From Alphaproteobacteria bacterium HGW-Alphaproteobacteria-7 (lineage in GTDB: Bacteria > Pseudomonadota > Alphaproteobacteria > Sphingomonadales > Sphingomonadaceae), in assembly GCA_002842735.1 (NCBI GenBank), contig PHEB01000002.1, forward strand, positions 62,001 to 126,000: DNA of 64,000 bases. Reading direction: 5' to 3'. Shown piece after piece: positions 25,571 to 34,403 of the stretch; the stretch's first letter is position 1; the number at the start of each line of letters is the position of its first letter. Made by a program: the position numbers and the translations under genes. Below the pieces are notes generated by a model that saw nothing but the letters and a program-made list of their open reading frames with translations, was not told the DNA's origin and searched no databases.

Positions 25571-27522
25571 CCGCCGAGCCGGGGGCCGACGGTGCGCGCG
25601 CGTGGAAAAGCGCGCTACGGCTGATCGATCCCGAGCCTGAGGCTGATCGCGAAGCGGCGCGCGCGGCGGCAGAAGCTGCCGCCCGCGCCAAGGCGAATGC
25701 CGAAGCCAAGGCGCTTGCCGAGCAGCAAGCCCGCGAACAGGCCCAAGCCGAGGCGGAGGCACAGGCCAAAGCGGAGGCAAAGGCCAAAGCCGCCGCCGAA
25801 GCGCAGGACAAGGCCCGCCGCGAAGCCGAAACACGCCGGAAAGCCGAAGCCGAGGCCAAGGCTCGCGCGGAACGCGAAGCCCGCGAACGGGCTGCCGCCG
25901 AAGCCAAGGCCAAGGCAGAAGCAAAAGCTAAGGCAGAAGCAAAGGCTAAGGCGGACGCCGAGGCCAAGGCCAAGGCTAAGGCTAAGGCAGAGGCCGAAGA
26001 AAGGGCACGCAAGGAAACCGAAGCAAAGGCCAAAGCAGCGGCCAAAGCCAAGGCCGAGGCTGAAGAGCAAGCTCGCTGCAAGGCCGAAGCTGAGGCCAAG
26101 GCCGCCGCCGAGGAACAAGCTCGCCGCGAAGCCGAAGCGCGTAAACAAGCCGAAGCCGAAGCGCGCGCCAAAGCCAAGGCCGTCGCAGAAGCAAAAGCCC
26201 GCTCGGCAGCAGAGGAGAAAGCGCGCCGCGCAGCCGAGGCGCGCGCTGAACGCGAGGCTCGTGAAAAGGCAGCTGCCGAGGCCAAGGCCGCTGCTGAAGC
26301 CAAAGCCAAGGCAGAAGCCGAAGAGCGCGCCCGTCTGGAAGCCGAAGCTGCCGAAGCCGCTGCCTTGGCCGCCGCCCAAAAAGCCGCCGCCCAACAAGCC
26401 GCCGCCCAAGAAGCCGCCGCAGAGCAAGCCGCCGCCGAAGAACAGGCTCGGCTCGAAGCCGAAGTCGCCGCGCGCGCCAATGTCGACGTCGGCAAGACCC
26501 TGCGCCGCCTGATCCGCGAAACCGGCCCGATCAGCCTTGCGCATTACATGGGCGAAAGCAACGCGCGCTATTATGCCAGCCGCGATCCGCTGGGCGACCA
26601 AGGCGATTTCATCACCGCGCCCGAAGTCACCCAGATGTTTGGCGAACTGGTCGGGCTATGGCTGGCGGATCTGTGGGTGCGGATGGGCAGCCGCAAACAC
26701 ATCCACTTTGTCGAACTTGGCCCCGGCCGCGGCACGCTGGCGCGCGATGCGCTGAGCACGGCGGCGCGCTATGATTTCGCGCCGCAGGTGCATTTTGTCG
26801 AAACCTCAGCGACCTTGCGCAGGCTCCAGCGTGAGATATTTCCCGGCTGCCATCACCACCACGATCTTTCGACCTTGCCCGATGATGCCCCGCTGCTGGT
26901 TGTCGCCAACGAATTTTTCGATGCATTGCCGATCCATCAACTGGTGCGCTCGGCAGACGGCTGGTTTGAACGGGTAGTCGGGCTGGAAGGCGACGCCTTC
27001 ACCTTTGGCACGGGCAAGGAGCGGATGGATCACCTGGTGCCATCAGGCTGGGCGCGCGCCAGTCAGGGATCGATGATCGAAACCAGTCCGGCGGCCGTAG
27101 CGGTGATGGGCGAACTTGCGCAGCGCCTGACCAATCAAGGGGGGGCGGCGCTGATCATCGATTATGGCCAGACCGAATTGCGCGCCGGATCGACCTTGCA
27201 GGCGCTCAAGGCGCATCAGAAGGTCGATGTCTTCGCGCATCCGGGTGATGCGGATATCACCGCGCATGTTGATTTCGAACTGCTCCAGCAGATCGCCCGT
27301 CAGCACGGCGCTGACGTGATGGGGGTGCAGATGCAGGGCGAATGGCTCCGCCAGATGGGGATCGACACGCGGCTGGAAGCGCTCCAGCGGCGCAACCCCA
27401 AAGAGGCAGACAAGCTCAAACGCCAACGCGATCGGCTGGTGGAATCAACCCATATGGGCACCTTGTTCAAAGTGCTCGGTATGTGCGGGCGGCGCTGGCC
27501 GTTCGGGGTGGGGTTTGAATAA
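25474..27522 (+). CDS. MidA/NDUFAF7-like SAM methyltransferase with TolA-like helical N-terminal extension
   Basis: A 682-residue ORF. Residues from about 340 to the end form a MidA/NDUFAF7 methyltransferase: LRRLIRETGPISLAHYMG, GDQGDFITAPEVTQMFGE, the SAM-binding VELGPGRGTLARD and NEFFDALPIHQ. The mitochondrial homologue dimethylates an arginine of the complex I subunit NDUFS2. Unusually, residues 55-335 are almost pure Ala/Lys/Glu/Arg/Gln, proline-free and repetitive (AEAKAKAEAKAK-like), resembling the TolA stalk and predicted as one long helix. The only ATG in frame before the core is at 25474, inside lgt; a CTG overlapping the lgt stop (CTGA at 25567) is an alternative. No frameshift is seen. 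The extension is absent from family members I know. Confidence 0.8.
   Translation: MADYTADTDWIDCRVLRAAEQTAGERGRATDLTAEPGADGARAWKSALRLIDPEPEADREAARAAAEAAARAKANAEAKALAEQQAREQAQAEAEAQAKAEAKAKAAAEAQDKARREAETRRKAEAEAKARAEREARERAAAEAKAKAEAKAKAEAKAKADAEAKAKAKAKAEAEERARKETEAKAKAAAKAKAEAEEQARCKAEAEAKAAAEEQARREAEARKQAEAEARAKAKAVAEAKARSAAEEKARRAAEARAEREAREKAAAEAKAAAEAKAKAEAEERARLEAEAAEAAALAAAQKAAAQQAAAQEAAAEQAAAEEQARLEAEVAARANVDVGKTLRRLIRETGPISLAHYMGESNARYYASRDPLGDQGDFITAPEVTQMFGELVGLWLADLWVRMGSRKHIHFVELGPGRGTLARDALSTAARYDFAPQVHFVETSATLRRLQREIFPGCHHHHDLSTLPDDAPLLVVANEFFDALPIHQLVRSADGWFERVVGLEGDAFTFGTGKERMDHLVPSGWARASQGSMIETSPAAVAVMGELAQRLTNQGGAALIIDYGQTELRAGSTLQALKAHQKVDVFAHPGDADITAHVDFELLQQIARQHGADVMGVQMQGEWLRQMGIDTRLEALQRRNPKEADKLKRQRDRLVESTHMGTLFKVLGMCGRRWPFGVGFE
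25620..26480 (+). repeat. Low-complexity Ala/Lys/Glu-coding repeat region
   Basis: About 860 bases built from short variants of GAAGCCAAGGCC and AAGGCAGAAGCAAAGGCT, all keeping the reading frame of the downstream methyltransferase domain. It creates long open antisense frames that are composition artefacts. Such a tract is prone to slippage and length variation. Confidence 0.85.
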
Positions 27523-27543
27523 GGCCTTGATACTCGGCCTGAT

Positions 27544-29082
27544 CTAAATCCCCGCTTTTACCGCCAATTGTGCCGCCGCCGCCTTGGGCGTCATTTTCGC
27601 CGCATCCTCACGGTCAACCGCAAGGTTGGCCTCGCGCATCGCCTCAACGCTGATCGCGCCGATCAGCGGGGTTAGCGCGGCGATCACGCCTTGATCCTGC
27701 GCAATCCGGGGCGACAGCATCAGCATCGCGTCATAGCTCGGCAGCGCGCCCTTGGGATCAGCCAGCACCAACAGCCTGTCAGCCGCGATCCGCCCATCGG
27801 AGGTATAGGCGCTGATCACATCCGCCTCACCCGATTGGAGCGCATTATACATAAACGTCGGCGCGAAATTGCGCGTTCCGGCGAAGCGCAAGCCATAGGC
27901 ATCGCGCACCGCGATCCATTCGGGCCGCTCGAAAAACTCCGGGTCGCCGCCGACGGTGAGACGCGGCGCGACGGCGACCAGATCGGTGAGCGAGGCCACC
28001 CCCAATTCCGCCGCCCGATTCTCGCGCATGGCGAAGGCATAGGCGTTTTCAAACCCCAGACGGCCCAGCACCTTGACCCCGTTTGTCTGCCACTCCCATT
28101 CGCGGATCGCGTCATACATCGCCTCACGCCCCGGATTGTCCGCACGTTTGAGGTAATTCGTCCAGACCGTGCCGGTGTAATCGACCGAAATGTCTATGGC
28201 GGAGGACGCGACTGCAGAATGCACCACCGCGCTGCCCAGCCCGTCGCGATATTCGACCGCGTGACCCGCTGCCTCCAGCCGCGCGCCGATCAATTGGGCG
28301 AGGATATATTGCTCGGAAAATTGCTTGGAGGCGATGACGATCCGGCGGTCGTCGCTGCCTGCGCCCTGCGCCCACAGCGCGGCGAGGATGCCCAGCATTA
28401 CCACCGCCACCCCGCCAAAGGTCTGGATGCGCGAACGCTTGGCCAGCCCGACCTCGATCACCCACAGCAGGTTATCCGCCGCCAGCGCCAGCCCCGCGCT
28501 TGCCACACAGCCCGCCAGCACCAGCGCCCAGTTCTGGGTTTGCAGCCCGGCGAAGATCGGATCGCCAAGGCTCGGCTGCCCGATGGTGGTGGCAAGCGTC
28601 GCTGCGCCAATTGTCCACACCGACGCCGTGCGGATGCCCGCCATGATGAAGGGCGCGGATAGCGGTGCTTCGACCAGCGCCAGTTTCTGCCAGCGGGTCA
28701 TGCCGACGCCGTCTGCCGCCTCCAGCACGCCGGGGTCGAGATTGGCCTGCGCCGTCACCGCGTTGCGCAGGATCGGCAGCAGCGCATAGAGCGTCAGCGC
28801 CATCAGCGCGGGCAGGAAGCCCAAGGTCGGCAGGCCTTCACCGAACACTGCGCGCAACGACAGCAGCAGCGGGAAAAACAGCGCCAGCAGCGCCAACGCG
28901 GGGATGGTTTGCACCAGACTCGCCAGCCCCAAGGTGATCCGCGCCACCACCGGCGAACGGCTGGCCCACACCGCCATCGGCAGCGCAATCAGCATGGCGA
29001 GCCCGATCGCGCTGGCTGAAAGCACTACGTGCGCGGCGAGCTTGTCACCCAGGCCGGGGAGGATGTCCCAGATATCGTTCAC
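27544..29082 (-). CDS. Glycine betaine/choline ABC transporter, permease fused to substrate-binding domain
   Basis: A 512-residue fusion protein. The first 210 residues are an OpuB/ProW-type permease with about six helices and the coupling-loop segment [18 protein letters not shown]. The rest, after a last helix ([16 protein letters not shown]), is an OpuAC-type binding domain beginning [17 protein letters not shown] with [15 protein letters not shown]. It imports quaternary ammonium compatible solutes or related molecules. Fused permease-binding proteins are known in this family. It follows the ATPase gene through an ATGA overlap. It converges with the MidA-like gene, with a small GGCC stem-loop in the 21-base gap. 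Confidence 0.9.
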   Translation of the reverse strand: MNDIWDILPGLGDKLAAHVVLSASAIGLAMLIALPMAVWASRSPVVARITLGLASLVQTIPALALLALFFPLLLSLRAVFGEGLPTLGFLPALMALTLYALLPILRNAVTAQANLDPGVLEAADGVGMTRWQKLALVEAPLSAPFIMAGIRTASVWTIGAATLATTIGQPSLGDPIFAGLQTQNWALVLAGCVASAGLALAADNLLWVIEVGLAKRSRIQTFGGVAVVMLGILAALWAQGAGSDDRRIVIASKQFSEQYILAQLIGARLEAAGHAVEYRDGLGSAVVHSAVASSAIDISVDYTGTVWTNYLKRADNPGREAMYDAIREWEWQTNGVKVLGRLGFENAYAFAMRENRAAELGVASLTDLVAVAPRLTVGGDPEFFERPEWIAVRDAYGLRFAGTRNFAPTFMYNALQSGEADVISAYTSDGRIAADRLLVLADPKGALPSYDAMLMLSPRIAQDQGVIAALTPLIGAISVEAMREANLAVDREDAAKMTPKAAAAQLAVKAGI

Positions 29083-29852
29083 GCCAACCGGCCTTCCATC
29101 GCGGCGAGCCGTTCGGCCTGTTCGCGCGGGACAGCGACGAGACCCTGCGCCACGTCGCCGCCTTCCCCCGCCAGCAGAGCACGCGGGGTTTCATCGGCGA
29201 CAATCCGCCCGCCATCCATCACCAGCACCCGGTCTGCCAGCAACAAGGCCTCGGCCATGTCATGCGTCACCATTACCGTGGTGAGGCCCAGCGCCCCGTG
29301 CAGTTCGCGCACCTTGTTGCCAAGCGCCGCGCGGGTGACGGGATCAAGCGCGCCGAAGGGTTCATCCATGATCAGCAGCTCCGGCTCCCCCGCCAGCGCC
29401 CGCGCCACCCCGACCCGCTGGCGCTGTCCGCCGCTGAGTTCATCGGGCATCCGGCGCGCCATCGCAGGATCGAGTTCGACCAGCGCCAGCAGTTCGGCGA
29501 TCCGTTCAGGCGGAAGCTTTTCGCCCGCAAGGCGCGGCCCGATGGCGATGTTTTCGCCCACCGGGAAATGCGGGAACAGGCCCACCCCCTGAAACACATA
29601 ACCGACCCGGCGGCGCAGGCGCGCAGGGTTGAGGGCGCTCACATCCTCACCGCCGAACAGCACCCGGCCTTCGGTTGGCGCAACCAGCGTGTTGACCGTT
29701 TTGAGCAGCGTCGACTTGCCCGATCCCGATGCGCCCACCAGCGCCACGAAACTGCCCGCCGCAATGACGCAGGTAACGCCGCCGACCGCGGTGATATCGC
29801 CAAAGCGGCAGATCACGCGATCGAACAGCAGAATGGGGGCGGCGGCAGTCAT
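29079..29852 (-). CDS. Glycine betaine/choline ABC transporter ATP-binding protein
   Basis: A 257-residue ATPase that energises the permease encoded directly downstream. Walker A is [12 protein letters not shown], the signature is [15 protein letters not shown], Walker [14 protein letters not shown] and the switch histidine lies in [10 protein letters not shown]. The subfamily resembles OpuBA/OpuCA but lacks the two CBS domains that sense ionic strength in several homologues, so osmotic gating may differ. It is the first gene of the two-gene operon. It is divergent from the isovaleryl-CoA dehydrogenase gene with about 115 bases between. Confidence 0.9.
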   Translation of the reverse strand: MTAAAPILLFDRVICRFGDITAVGGVTCVIAAGSFVALVGASGSGKSTLLKTVNTLVAPTEGRVLFGGEDVSALNPARLRRRVGYVFQGVGLFPHFPVGENIAIGPRLAGEKLPPERIAELLALVELDPAMARRMPDELSGGQRQRVGVARALAGEPELLIMDEPFGALDPVTRAALGNKVRELHGALGLTTVMVTHDMAEALLLADRVLVMDGGRIVADETPRALLAGEGGDVAQGLVAVPREQAERLAAMEGRLA

Positions 29853-29966
29853 CGGCGCGGGGTTAGCGGTGATCAGGCGATTGTGCCAGCTTTGCCCGAT
29901 TGGCCTTTGCAGCGCCGCTTGCTATGCGCATTGCCAGAACAATCATTACACCGCCGGGAACAAATC

Positions 29967-31133
29967 ATGCGCGCCACCCCCGATTTCGACTTCCAGCTTG
30001 GCGAGGCCGCCGAGATGATCCGCGACACCACCGCGCGCTTCGCCGATGAACAGATCGCGCCGCTGGCGGAACGCACAGACCGCGAAGACCGCTTCCCGCG
30101 CGAGCTGTGGGAACCGATGGGGGCATTGGGCCTGCACGGCATAACGGTTGAGGAAGAATGGGGCGGGCTGGGGCTGGGCTACCTCGAACACGTGATCGCG
30201 GTCGAGGAAGTCAGCCGCGCTTCGGCCAGCGTCGGCCTGTCCTATGGCGCGCATTCCAACCTGTGCCTCAACCAGATCCGCCGCTGGGGGAATGACGAGC
30301 AGAAGGCGAAATACCTCCCCAAACTGATCTCTGGCGAACACGTCGGCAGCCTCGCCATGTCCGAAGCGGGCGCGGGTAGCGACGTGGTTTCGATGAAGCT
30401 GAAGGCCGAGGAAGTGCAGGGCGGATACGTCCTCAACGGCACCAAGTTCTGGATCACCAACGCGCCCGAGGCCGATACGCTGGTGGTCTATGCCAAGACC
30501 GATGGCCACGCGGGCAGCCGCGGCATCACCGCCTTCCTGATCGAAAAGGGCGACGAGGGCTTCGCCATCGGCCAGAAAATCCACAAGGTCGGCATGAAAG
30601 GTTCCCCCACCGCCGAGCTGGTGTTCAGCGATTGCTTCATCCCCGAAGACCGCATCATGGGGCCGCTGAACGGCGGCGTCGGCGTGCTGATGAGCGGACT
30701 TGATTACGAGCGCGTGGTGCTCGCCGGGTTGCAGCTCGGCATCATGCAGGCGTGCCTCGACACGGTGATCCCCTATCTGCGCGAGAGGAAGCAGTTCGGA
30801 AAGGCGATTGGGTCGTTCCAGCTGATGCAGGCCAAGGTCGCCGATATGTATGTCGCCCTGCAATCGGCGCGCGCCTACACCTATGCGGTGGCCAAGGCGT
30901 GTGACGCCGGACAGACCACGCGGTTCGATGCGGCAGGCGTGATTTTGCTCGCGAGCGAAAACGCCTTCAAGGTCGCCGCCGAAAGCGTGCAGGCGCTGGG
31001 CGGGGCGGGCTACACCACCGACTGGCCGGTGGAACGCTATATGCGCGATGCCAAGCTGCTCGACATCGGCGCAGGCACGAACGAGATCAGGCGAATGCTG
31101 ATCGGACGCGAATTGATTGGAGCAGCAGGATGA
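29967..31133 (+). CDS. ivd: Isovaleryl-CoA dehydrogenase
   Basis: A 388-residue acyl-CoA dehydrogenase that oxidises isovaleryl-CoA to 3-methylcrotonyl-CoA in leucine breakdown, passing electrons to ETF. Visible features are [20 protein letters not shown] and [20 protein letters not shown] for FAD and substrate binding, the catalytic glutamate in [18 protein letters not shown] at the position typical of isovaleryl enzymes, and the C-terminal [17 protein letters not shown]. The track ORF starts 705 bases too early; the ATG at 29967 gives the family N-terminus. The next gene overlaps it (ATGA) and methylcrotonyl-CoA carboxylase beta follows, which supports the assignment. Confidence 0.93.
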   Translation: MRATPDFDFQLGEAAEMIRDTTARFADEQIAPLAERTDREDRFPRELWEPMGALGLHGITVEEEWGGLGLGYLEHVIAVEEVSRASASVGLSYGAHSNLCLNQIRRWGNDEQKAKYLPKLISGEHVGSLAMSEAGAGSDVVSMKLKAEEVQGGYVLNGTKFWITNAPEADTLVVYAKTDGHAGSRGITAFLIEKGDEGFAIGQKIHKVGMKGSPTAELVFSDCFIPEDRIMGPLNGGVGVLMSGLDYERVVLAGLQLGIMQACLDTVIPYLRERKQFGKAIGSFQLMQAKVADMYVALQSARAYTYAVAKACDAGQTTRFDAAGVILLASENAFKVAAESVQALGGAGYTTDWPVERYMRDAKLLDIGAGTNEIRRMLIGRELIGAAG

Positions 31134-31435
31134 GCGGCGACGAAGATTACGTTTACGACGAAGCGAGCGGCGAATGGATGGCTGCGTCGGAATTGGCGGC
31201 CAAACAGGCGGCGGAAAACCGGGTCGAGGTGCGCGATGCGGTCGGCAACATCCTTGCGGATGGTGACGCGGTGACGCTGATCAAGGACTTGGACGTCAAG
31301 GGCGCGGGCCAGACGCTCAAGCAAGGCACCCTGATCAAATCGATCCGCCTGACCGGCGACGCGCAGGAAATCGACTGCAAATATCCCGGCATCAAGGGCC
31401 TCGTGCTACGCGCCGAATTTGTGCGGAAACGGTAA
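31130..31435 (+). CDS. PhnA/YjdM-like domain protein
   Basis: A 101-residue cytosolic protein whose second half ([20 protein letters not shown], then [18 protein letters not shown] and [17 protein letters not shown]) matches the C-terminal domain of PhnA/YjdM. The N-terminal zinc ribbon of YjdM is missing and replaced by a short acidic segment ([14 protein letters not shown]). Despite the old name, the family has no proven role in phosphonate use. It is translationally coupled to the dehydrogenase gene and lies inside the leucine-catabolic cluster, an unusual position. Confidence 0.82.
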   Translation: MSGDEDYVYDEASGEWMAASELAAKQAAENRVEVRDAVGNILADGDAVTLIKDLDVKGAGQTLKQGTLIKSIRLTGDAQEIDCKYPGIKGLVLRAEFVRKR

Positions 31436-31455
31436 TGTTCTGCCTTGGCTATCTT

Positions 31456-31545
31456 GTCACCCTGAACTTGTTTCAGGGTCCATCCCGCGAACAAGAGCCT
31501 TCGGTGCGGACGGAGATATGGATGCTGAAACAAGTTCAGCATGAC
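31456..31545. repeat. Paired palindromic extragenic element, CTGAACTTGTTTCAG type
   Basis: Two inverted arms, GTCACCCTGAACTTGTTTCA... and its near reverse complement ...TGAAACAAGTTCAGCATGAC, flank a 34-base spacer. Each arm is itself a small hairpin. Where the arms differ (CCC/GGG versus TGC/GCA) the pairing inside each arm is kept. The distal end abuts the ribosome-binding site of the next gene. Confidence 0.85.
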
Positions 31546-31558
31546 GGAGAGTTTTAGA

Positions 31559-33193
31559 ATGACCGCCCCCACCCTCACCTCGAAACTCGACCGCGAAAGC
31601 CCGGAGGCCACGGCCCGCTTCGCGCATAATCAGGCGCTGGCGCAGCAGCTTCGCGCCGCTGTGGCCGAAGCCGCGCTCGGCGGGCCGGAGAAGCATCGCG
31701 AACGCCACGTGTCGCGCGGCAAATTGCTCCCACGAGAACGCGTGGAGCGGCTGCTCGATCCCGGCTCGCCGTTCCTTGAGATCGGGCAGCTCGCCGCCAA
31801 CGGGATGTACGAAGGTGACGTCAACGGCGCCTCGATCATCTGCGGGGTGGGGCGCGTTTCGGGGCGGCAGTGCATGATCGTGTGCAATGATGCGACCGTG
31901 AAGGGCGGCACCTATTATCCGATGACGGTCAAGAAACACCTGCGCGCGCAAGAAATCGCGCAAGAGAACCGCCTGCCGTGCATCTATCTGGTGGACTCCG
32001 GCGGGGCAAACCTGCCGCATCAGGCGGAGGTCTTCCCCGACCGCGACCACTTCGGGCGGATCTTCTTCAATCAGGCCAATATGAGCGCGCTCGGCATCCC
32101 GCAGATTGCCTGCGTGATGGGGTCTTGCACCGCCGGGGGCGCATACGTTCCCGCCATGTCGGATGAGAGCGTGATTGTCCGCAACCAAGGCACGATCTTC
32201 CTCGCCGGGCCGCCACTGGTGAAGGCTGCGACGGGCGAGGAGATCAGTGCCGAGGATTTGGGTGGCGGCGATCTGCACGCCAGAAAATCGGGCGTGGTCG
32301 ATCACCTTGCCGAGAATGATGAGCACGCGCTCACCATCGTGCGCGATATTGTCTCGCATTTGGGAATCCCCACGAAGGTGGGGACCTCAGGCGGCAGTGT
32401 GCTTTCGCCTGAGGCCCCCGCCTTCGCGGGGGTGCGCCCGCCGAAATACGACGCGGATGATCTCTACGCCCTCATCCCCGATGATGTGCGCGCGCCCTAT
32501 GATGTGAAAGAAGTGATCGCGCGGCTGGTCGACGGCAGCGAGTTCCACGAGTTCAAACAACACTACGGTTCCACGCTGGTGTGCGGTTTTGCCCATATCT
32601 GGGGGATGCCCGTCGCGATCCTCGCCAATAACGGCGTGCTGTTCAGTGAAAGCGCACAGAAGGGCGCGCATTTCATCGAACTCGCCTGCCAGCGCCGCAT
32701 TCCGCTGCTGTTCCTCCAGAATATCAGCGGCTTCATGGTCGGCGGAAAATACGAGGCGGAAGGGATTGCCAAGCATGGCGCAAAGCTCGTCACCGCCGTG
32801 GCCACCGCGACCGTGCCGAAAGTCACCGTGGTGATCGGCGGCAGCTTTGGCGCGGGCAATTACGGCATGTGCGGGCGGGCCTATTCGCCGCGTTTCATGT
32901 TCACCTGGCCCAATGCACGCATCTCGGTGATGGGCGGCGAGCAGGCGGCATCCGTACTCGCCACCGTCCACCGCGACGCGGACTCGTGGGACGCTGACCA
33001 GACCGAAGCCTTCAAGGCCCCGATCCGCCAGAAATACGAGGATGAAGGCAACCCCTACTACGCCACCGCGCGGCTGTGGGACGACGGCGTGGTCGACCCG
33101 GCGCAGACCCGCGATGTGCTGGGGCTTGCGCTGGCGGCGTGTCTTGAGGCACCTATTGCAGAAGCGCCTCGCTTTGGCGTGTTCAGGATGTGA
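31559..33193 (+). CDS. Methylcrotonyl-CoA carboxylase carboxyltransferase (beta) subunit
   Basis: A 544-residue carboxyltransferase that moves CO2 from biotin to 3-methylcrotonyl-CoA in leucine degradation. Family segments include [71 protein letters not shown] and [20 protein letters not shown]. The start ATG at 31559 follows GGAGAG by 8 bases. Residues of about 268-292 ([20 protein letters not shown] and onwards) are encoded by a palindromic repeat inserted in frame where homologues have a short variable linker, so activity is probably kept. The biotin-carrying alpha subunit and the later liu genes are not in the window; a low-GC ORFan follows instead. Confidence 0.9.
   Translation: MTAPTLTSKLDRESPEATARFAHNQALAQQLRAAVAEAALGGPEKHRERHVSRGKLLPRERVERLLDPGSPFLEIGQLAANGMYEGDVNGASIICGVGRVSGRQCMIVCNDATVKGGTYYPMTVKKHLRAQEIAQENRLPCIYLVDSGGANLPHQAEVFPDRDHFGRIFFNQANMSALGIPQIACVMGSCTAGGAYVPAMSDESVIVRNQGTIFLAGPPLVKAATGEEISAEDLGGGDLHARKSGVVDHLAENDEHALTIVRDIVSHLGIPTKVGTSGGSVLSPEAPAFAGVRPPKYDADDLYALIPDDVRAPYDVKEVIARLVDGSEFHEFKQHYGSTLVCGFAHIWGMPVAILANNGVLFSESAQKGAHFIELACQRRIPLLFLQNISGFMVGGKYEAEGIAKHGAKLVTAVATATVPKVTVVIGGSFGAGNYGMCGRAYSPRFMFTWPNARISVMGGEQAASVLATVHRDADSWDADQTEAFKAPIRQKYEDEGNPYYATARLWDDGVVDPAQTRDVLGLALAACLEAPIAEAPRFGVFRM
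32362..32434. repeat. Paired palindromic element inside a coding sequence
   Basis: Nested inverted repeats: CCCCAC-GAAG-GTGGGG, then CCTCAGGC ... GCCTGAGG, then CCCCCGC-CTTC-GCGGGGG. The second arm read in reverse (CACCCCCGCGAAGGCGGGGG) is the same type as the intergenic element at 54645. It keeps the reading frame of the carboxylase gene. Confidence 0.85.
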
Positions 33194-33197
33194 TGGG

Positions 33198-33572
33198 ATG
33201 ATAGAAGGTTCAACGGCATTCGTTCTTATTGTTTTTGGCTATTTATTTTATCGGTCGGCGGATCAAGAAGCCAAATTTTCCCACATTCATTGGGTTGTAC
33301 TTGGAATTCGCTCTAGACGTGACCTGTTAGAGGGCGTTGGTAAGCATGAGGAAGCGAAAGGTCTCGGTCTACTTGCAAATGAACTTAGTTCTGCTGCTGG
33401 CCGTCTTTCACTGAAGGTTGCAAGCAGCCCCGATGCTTCGTTGCGAGCTTCGAAAGCTATTATGCTCGTTAATGGCGACGATTTTCTTTCGAAACTGGGC
33501 CTCCTTCCTGGATCAGCGGCTTTCTTGCCAACGAAGAATGCATTGCGCTGGCTTGCCAGCAAAGTCAGCTGA
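33198..33572 (+). CDS. Hypothetical protein, low-GC ORFan with one membrane segment
   Basis: A 124-residue ORF that I do not recognise. It starts MIEGSTAFVLIVFGYLFYRS, giving one N-terminal transmembrane helix, followed by a small mixed alpha/beta domain containing GKHEEAKGLGLLANELSSAA and a C-terminal LLPGSAAFLPTKNALRWLA. The DNA is clearly poorer in G+C than its neighbours (about half, by eye) and uses codons such as TTA, ATT and CTT that are rare around it, which suggests transfer. It starts 5 bases after the carboxylase stop codon. The ribosome-binding site is weak. Alternative: a decayed remnant without function. Confidence 0.5.
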   Translation: MIEGSTAFVLIVFGYLFYRSADQEAKFSHIHWVVLGIRSRRDLLEGVGKHEEAKGLGLLANELSSAAGRLSLKVASSPDASLRASKAIMLVNGDDFLSKLGLLPGSAAFLPTKNALRWLASKVS

Positions 33573-33651
33573 TTAAGCTGAAACCCCCACACCGCCACTT
33601 GCGTATCTCCCTCGATTGCGGGCAGACACGTATCGGAAGAGGGGCCAGACA

Positions 33652-34281
33652 TTGCCGCACACCGTCATTCGCGAACCCACGCTGCTCTCGCGCATCGTGC
33701 GCCGGATCATTCTCGCCATCTGGCGCCTCAGGGGCTGGAAGATCGATGGCGGCCTGCCCCGGCACCTGAAAAAATACGTGATCGCAGGCGCGCCGCATAC
33801 TTCCAACTGGGATTTCGTGTTCTTCACCGGCGCGACTCACGAAGAAGGCGTGAAGCCCAACTTCATGGGCAAGCACACACTGTTCACCGGCATCATGCGC
33901 AACTTCATGCTCGACATGGGCGGCATCCCGATTGATCGCCGCAAGAGCGCCAACGCCACCGAACAGGTCGCCGCCGAATTCGCTGTCCGTGATGAACTGG
34001 CGCTGGTGATCGCCTGCGAGGGCACCCGCAAGAGCGATGGCAAGTGGCGTTCGGGCTTCTACCATATCGCGCGCGCGGCGAACGTCCCGATCGTCCCCGC
34101 CTTTGCCGATAATGCCAACCTGATCGTCAGCTTCGGCCCGCCAATGCTGCCGACCGGCAATTATGGTGAGGACTTGCTGAAAATCGCCGAATGGTTCCGC
34201 GCAAAGCTGCCCGATTACGAGCGGTTCAAAGTGCTTGAACAGCAGGCGCGCGATATTATCGCGGGCAAGAACGACGTTTGA
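33652..34281 (+). CDS. 1-acyl-sn-glycerol-3-phosphate acyltransferase family protein
   Basis: A 209-residue acyltransferase-fold protein. The catalytic HX4D motif is HTSNWDF near residue 50 and the phosphate-binding motif is CEGTRKSDGKW, followed by FYHIARAANVPIVPAF; these define the PlsC-like family. It probably acylates a lysophospholipid or related acceptor at the inner membrane; the exact acceptor is unknown. The ORF track begins at a TTG at 33616. I prefer the in-frame TTG at 33652 because GAGGGGCC lies just upstream, but both are non-standard starts. It is followed by a TetR regulator gene on the same strand. Confidence 0.8.
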   Translation: MPHTVIREPTLLSRIVRRIILAIWRLRGWKIDGGLPRHLKKYVIAGAPHTSNWDFVFFTGATHEEGVKPNFMGKHTLFTGIMRNFMLDMGGIPIDRRKSANATEQVAAEFAVRDELALVIACEGTRKSDGKWRSGFYHIARAANVPIVPAFADNANLIVSFGPPMLPTGNYGEDLLKIAEWFRAKLPDYERFKVLEQQARDIIAGKNDV

Positions 34282-34403
34282 ACTGCCGAAAGCCGCTCAA
34301 ATCGACCAACCGCCCTGTTTCGCCGCACAAATGGCACGTCGCGCCCTTTAAGCCAGCGGCCACTTCGCCTATGTTGAATCCCAGCAAGGAGGCGCGCTGA
34401 CCC

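Noticed and set aside
25482-26601. Long open frames on the minus strand and in a second plus frame across the Ala/Lys/Glu tract (337, 328 and 271 residues)
   Set aside because: They are composition artefacts of the GC-rich, stop-free repeat; only the plus-strand frame continues into a recognisable domain.
27520-27545. AGGCC/GGCCT stem between the MidA-like and ABC permease genes as a bidirectional terminator
   Set aside because: Only five base pairs and no T tract; mentioned only in the gene entry.
29262-29966. Upstream extension of the isovaleryl-CoA dehydrogenase ORF
   Set aside because: It is antisense to the ABC ATPase gene and lacks dehydrogenase features.
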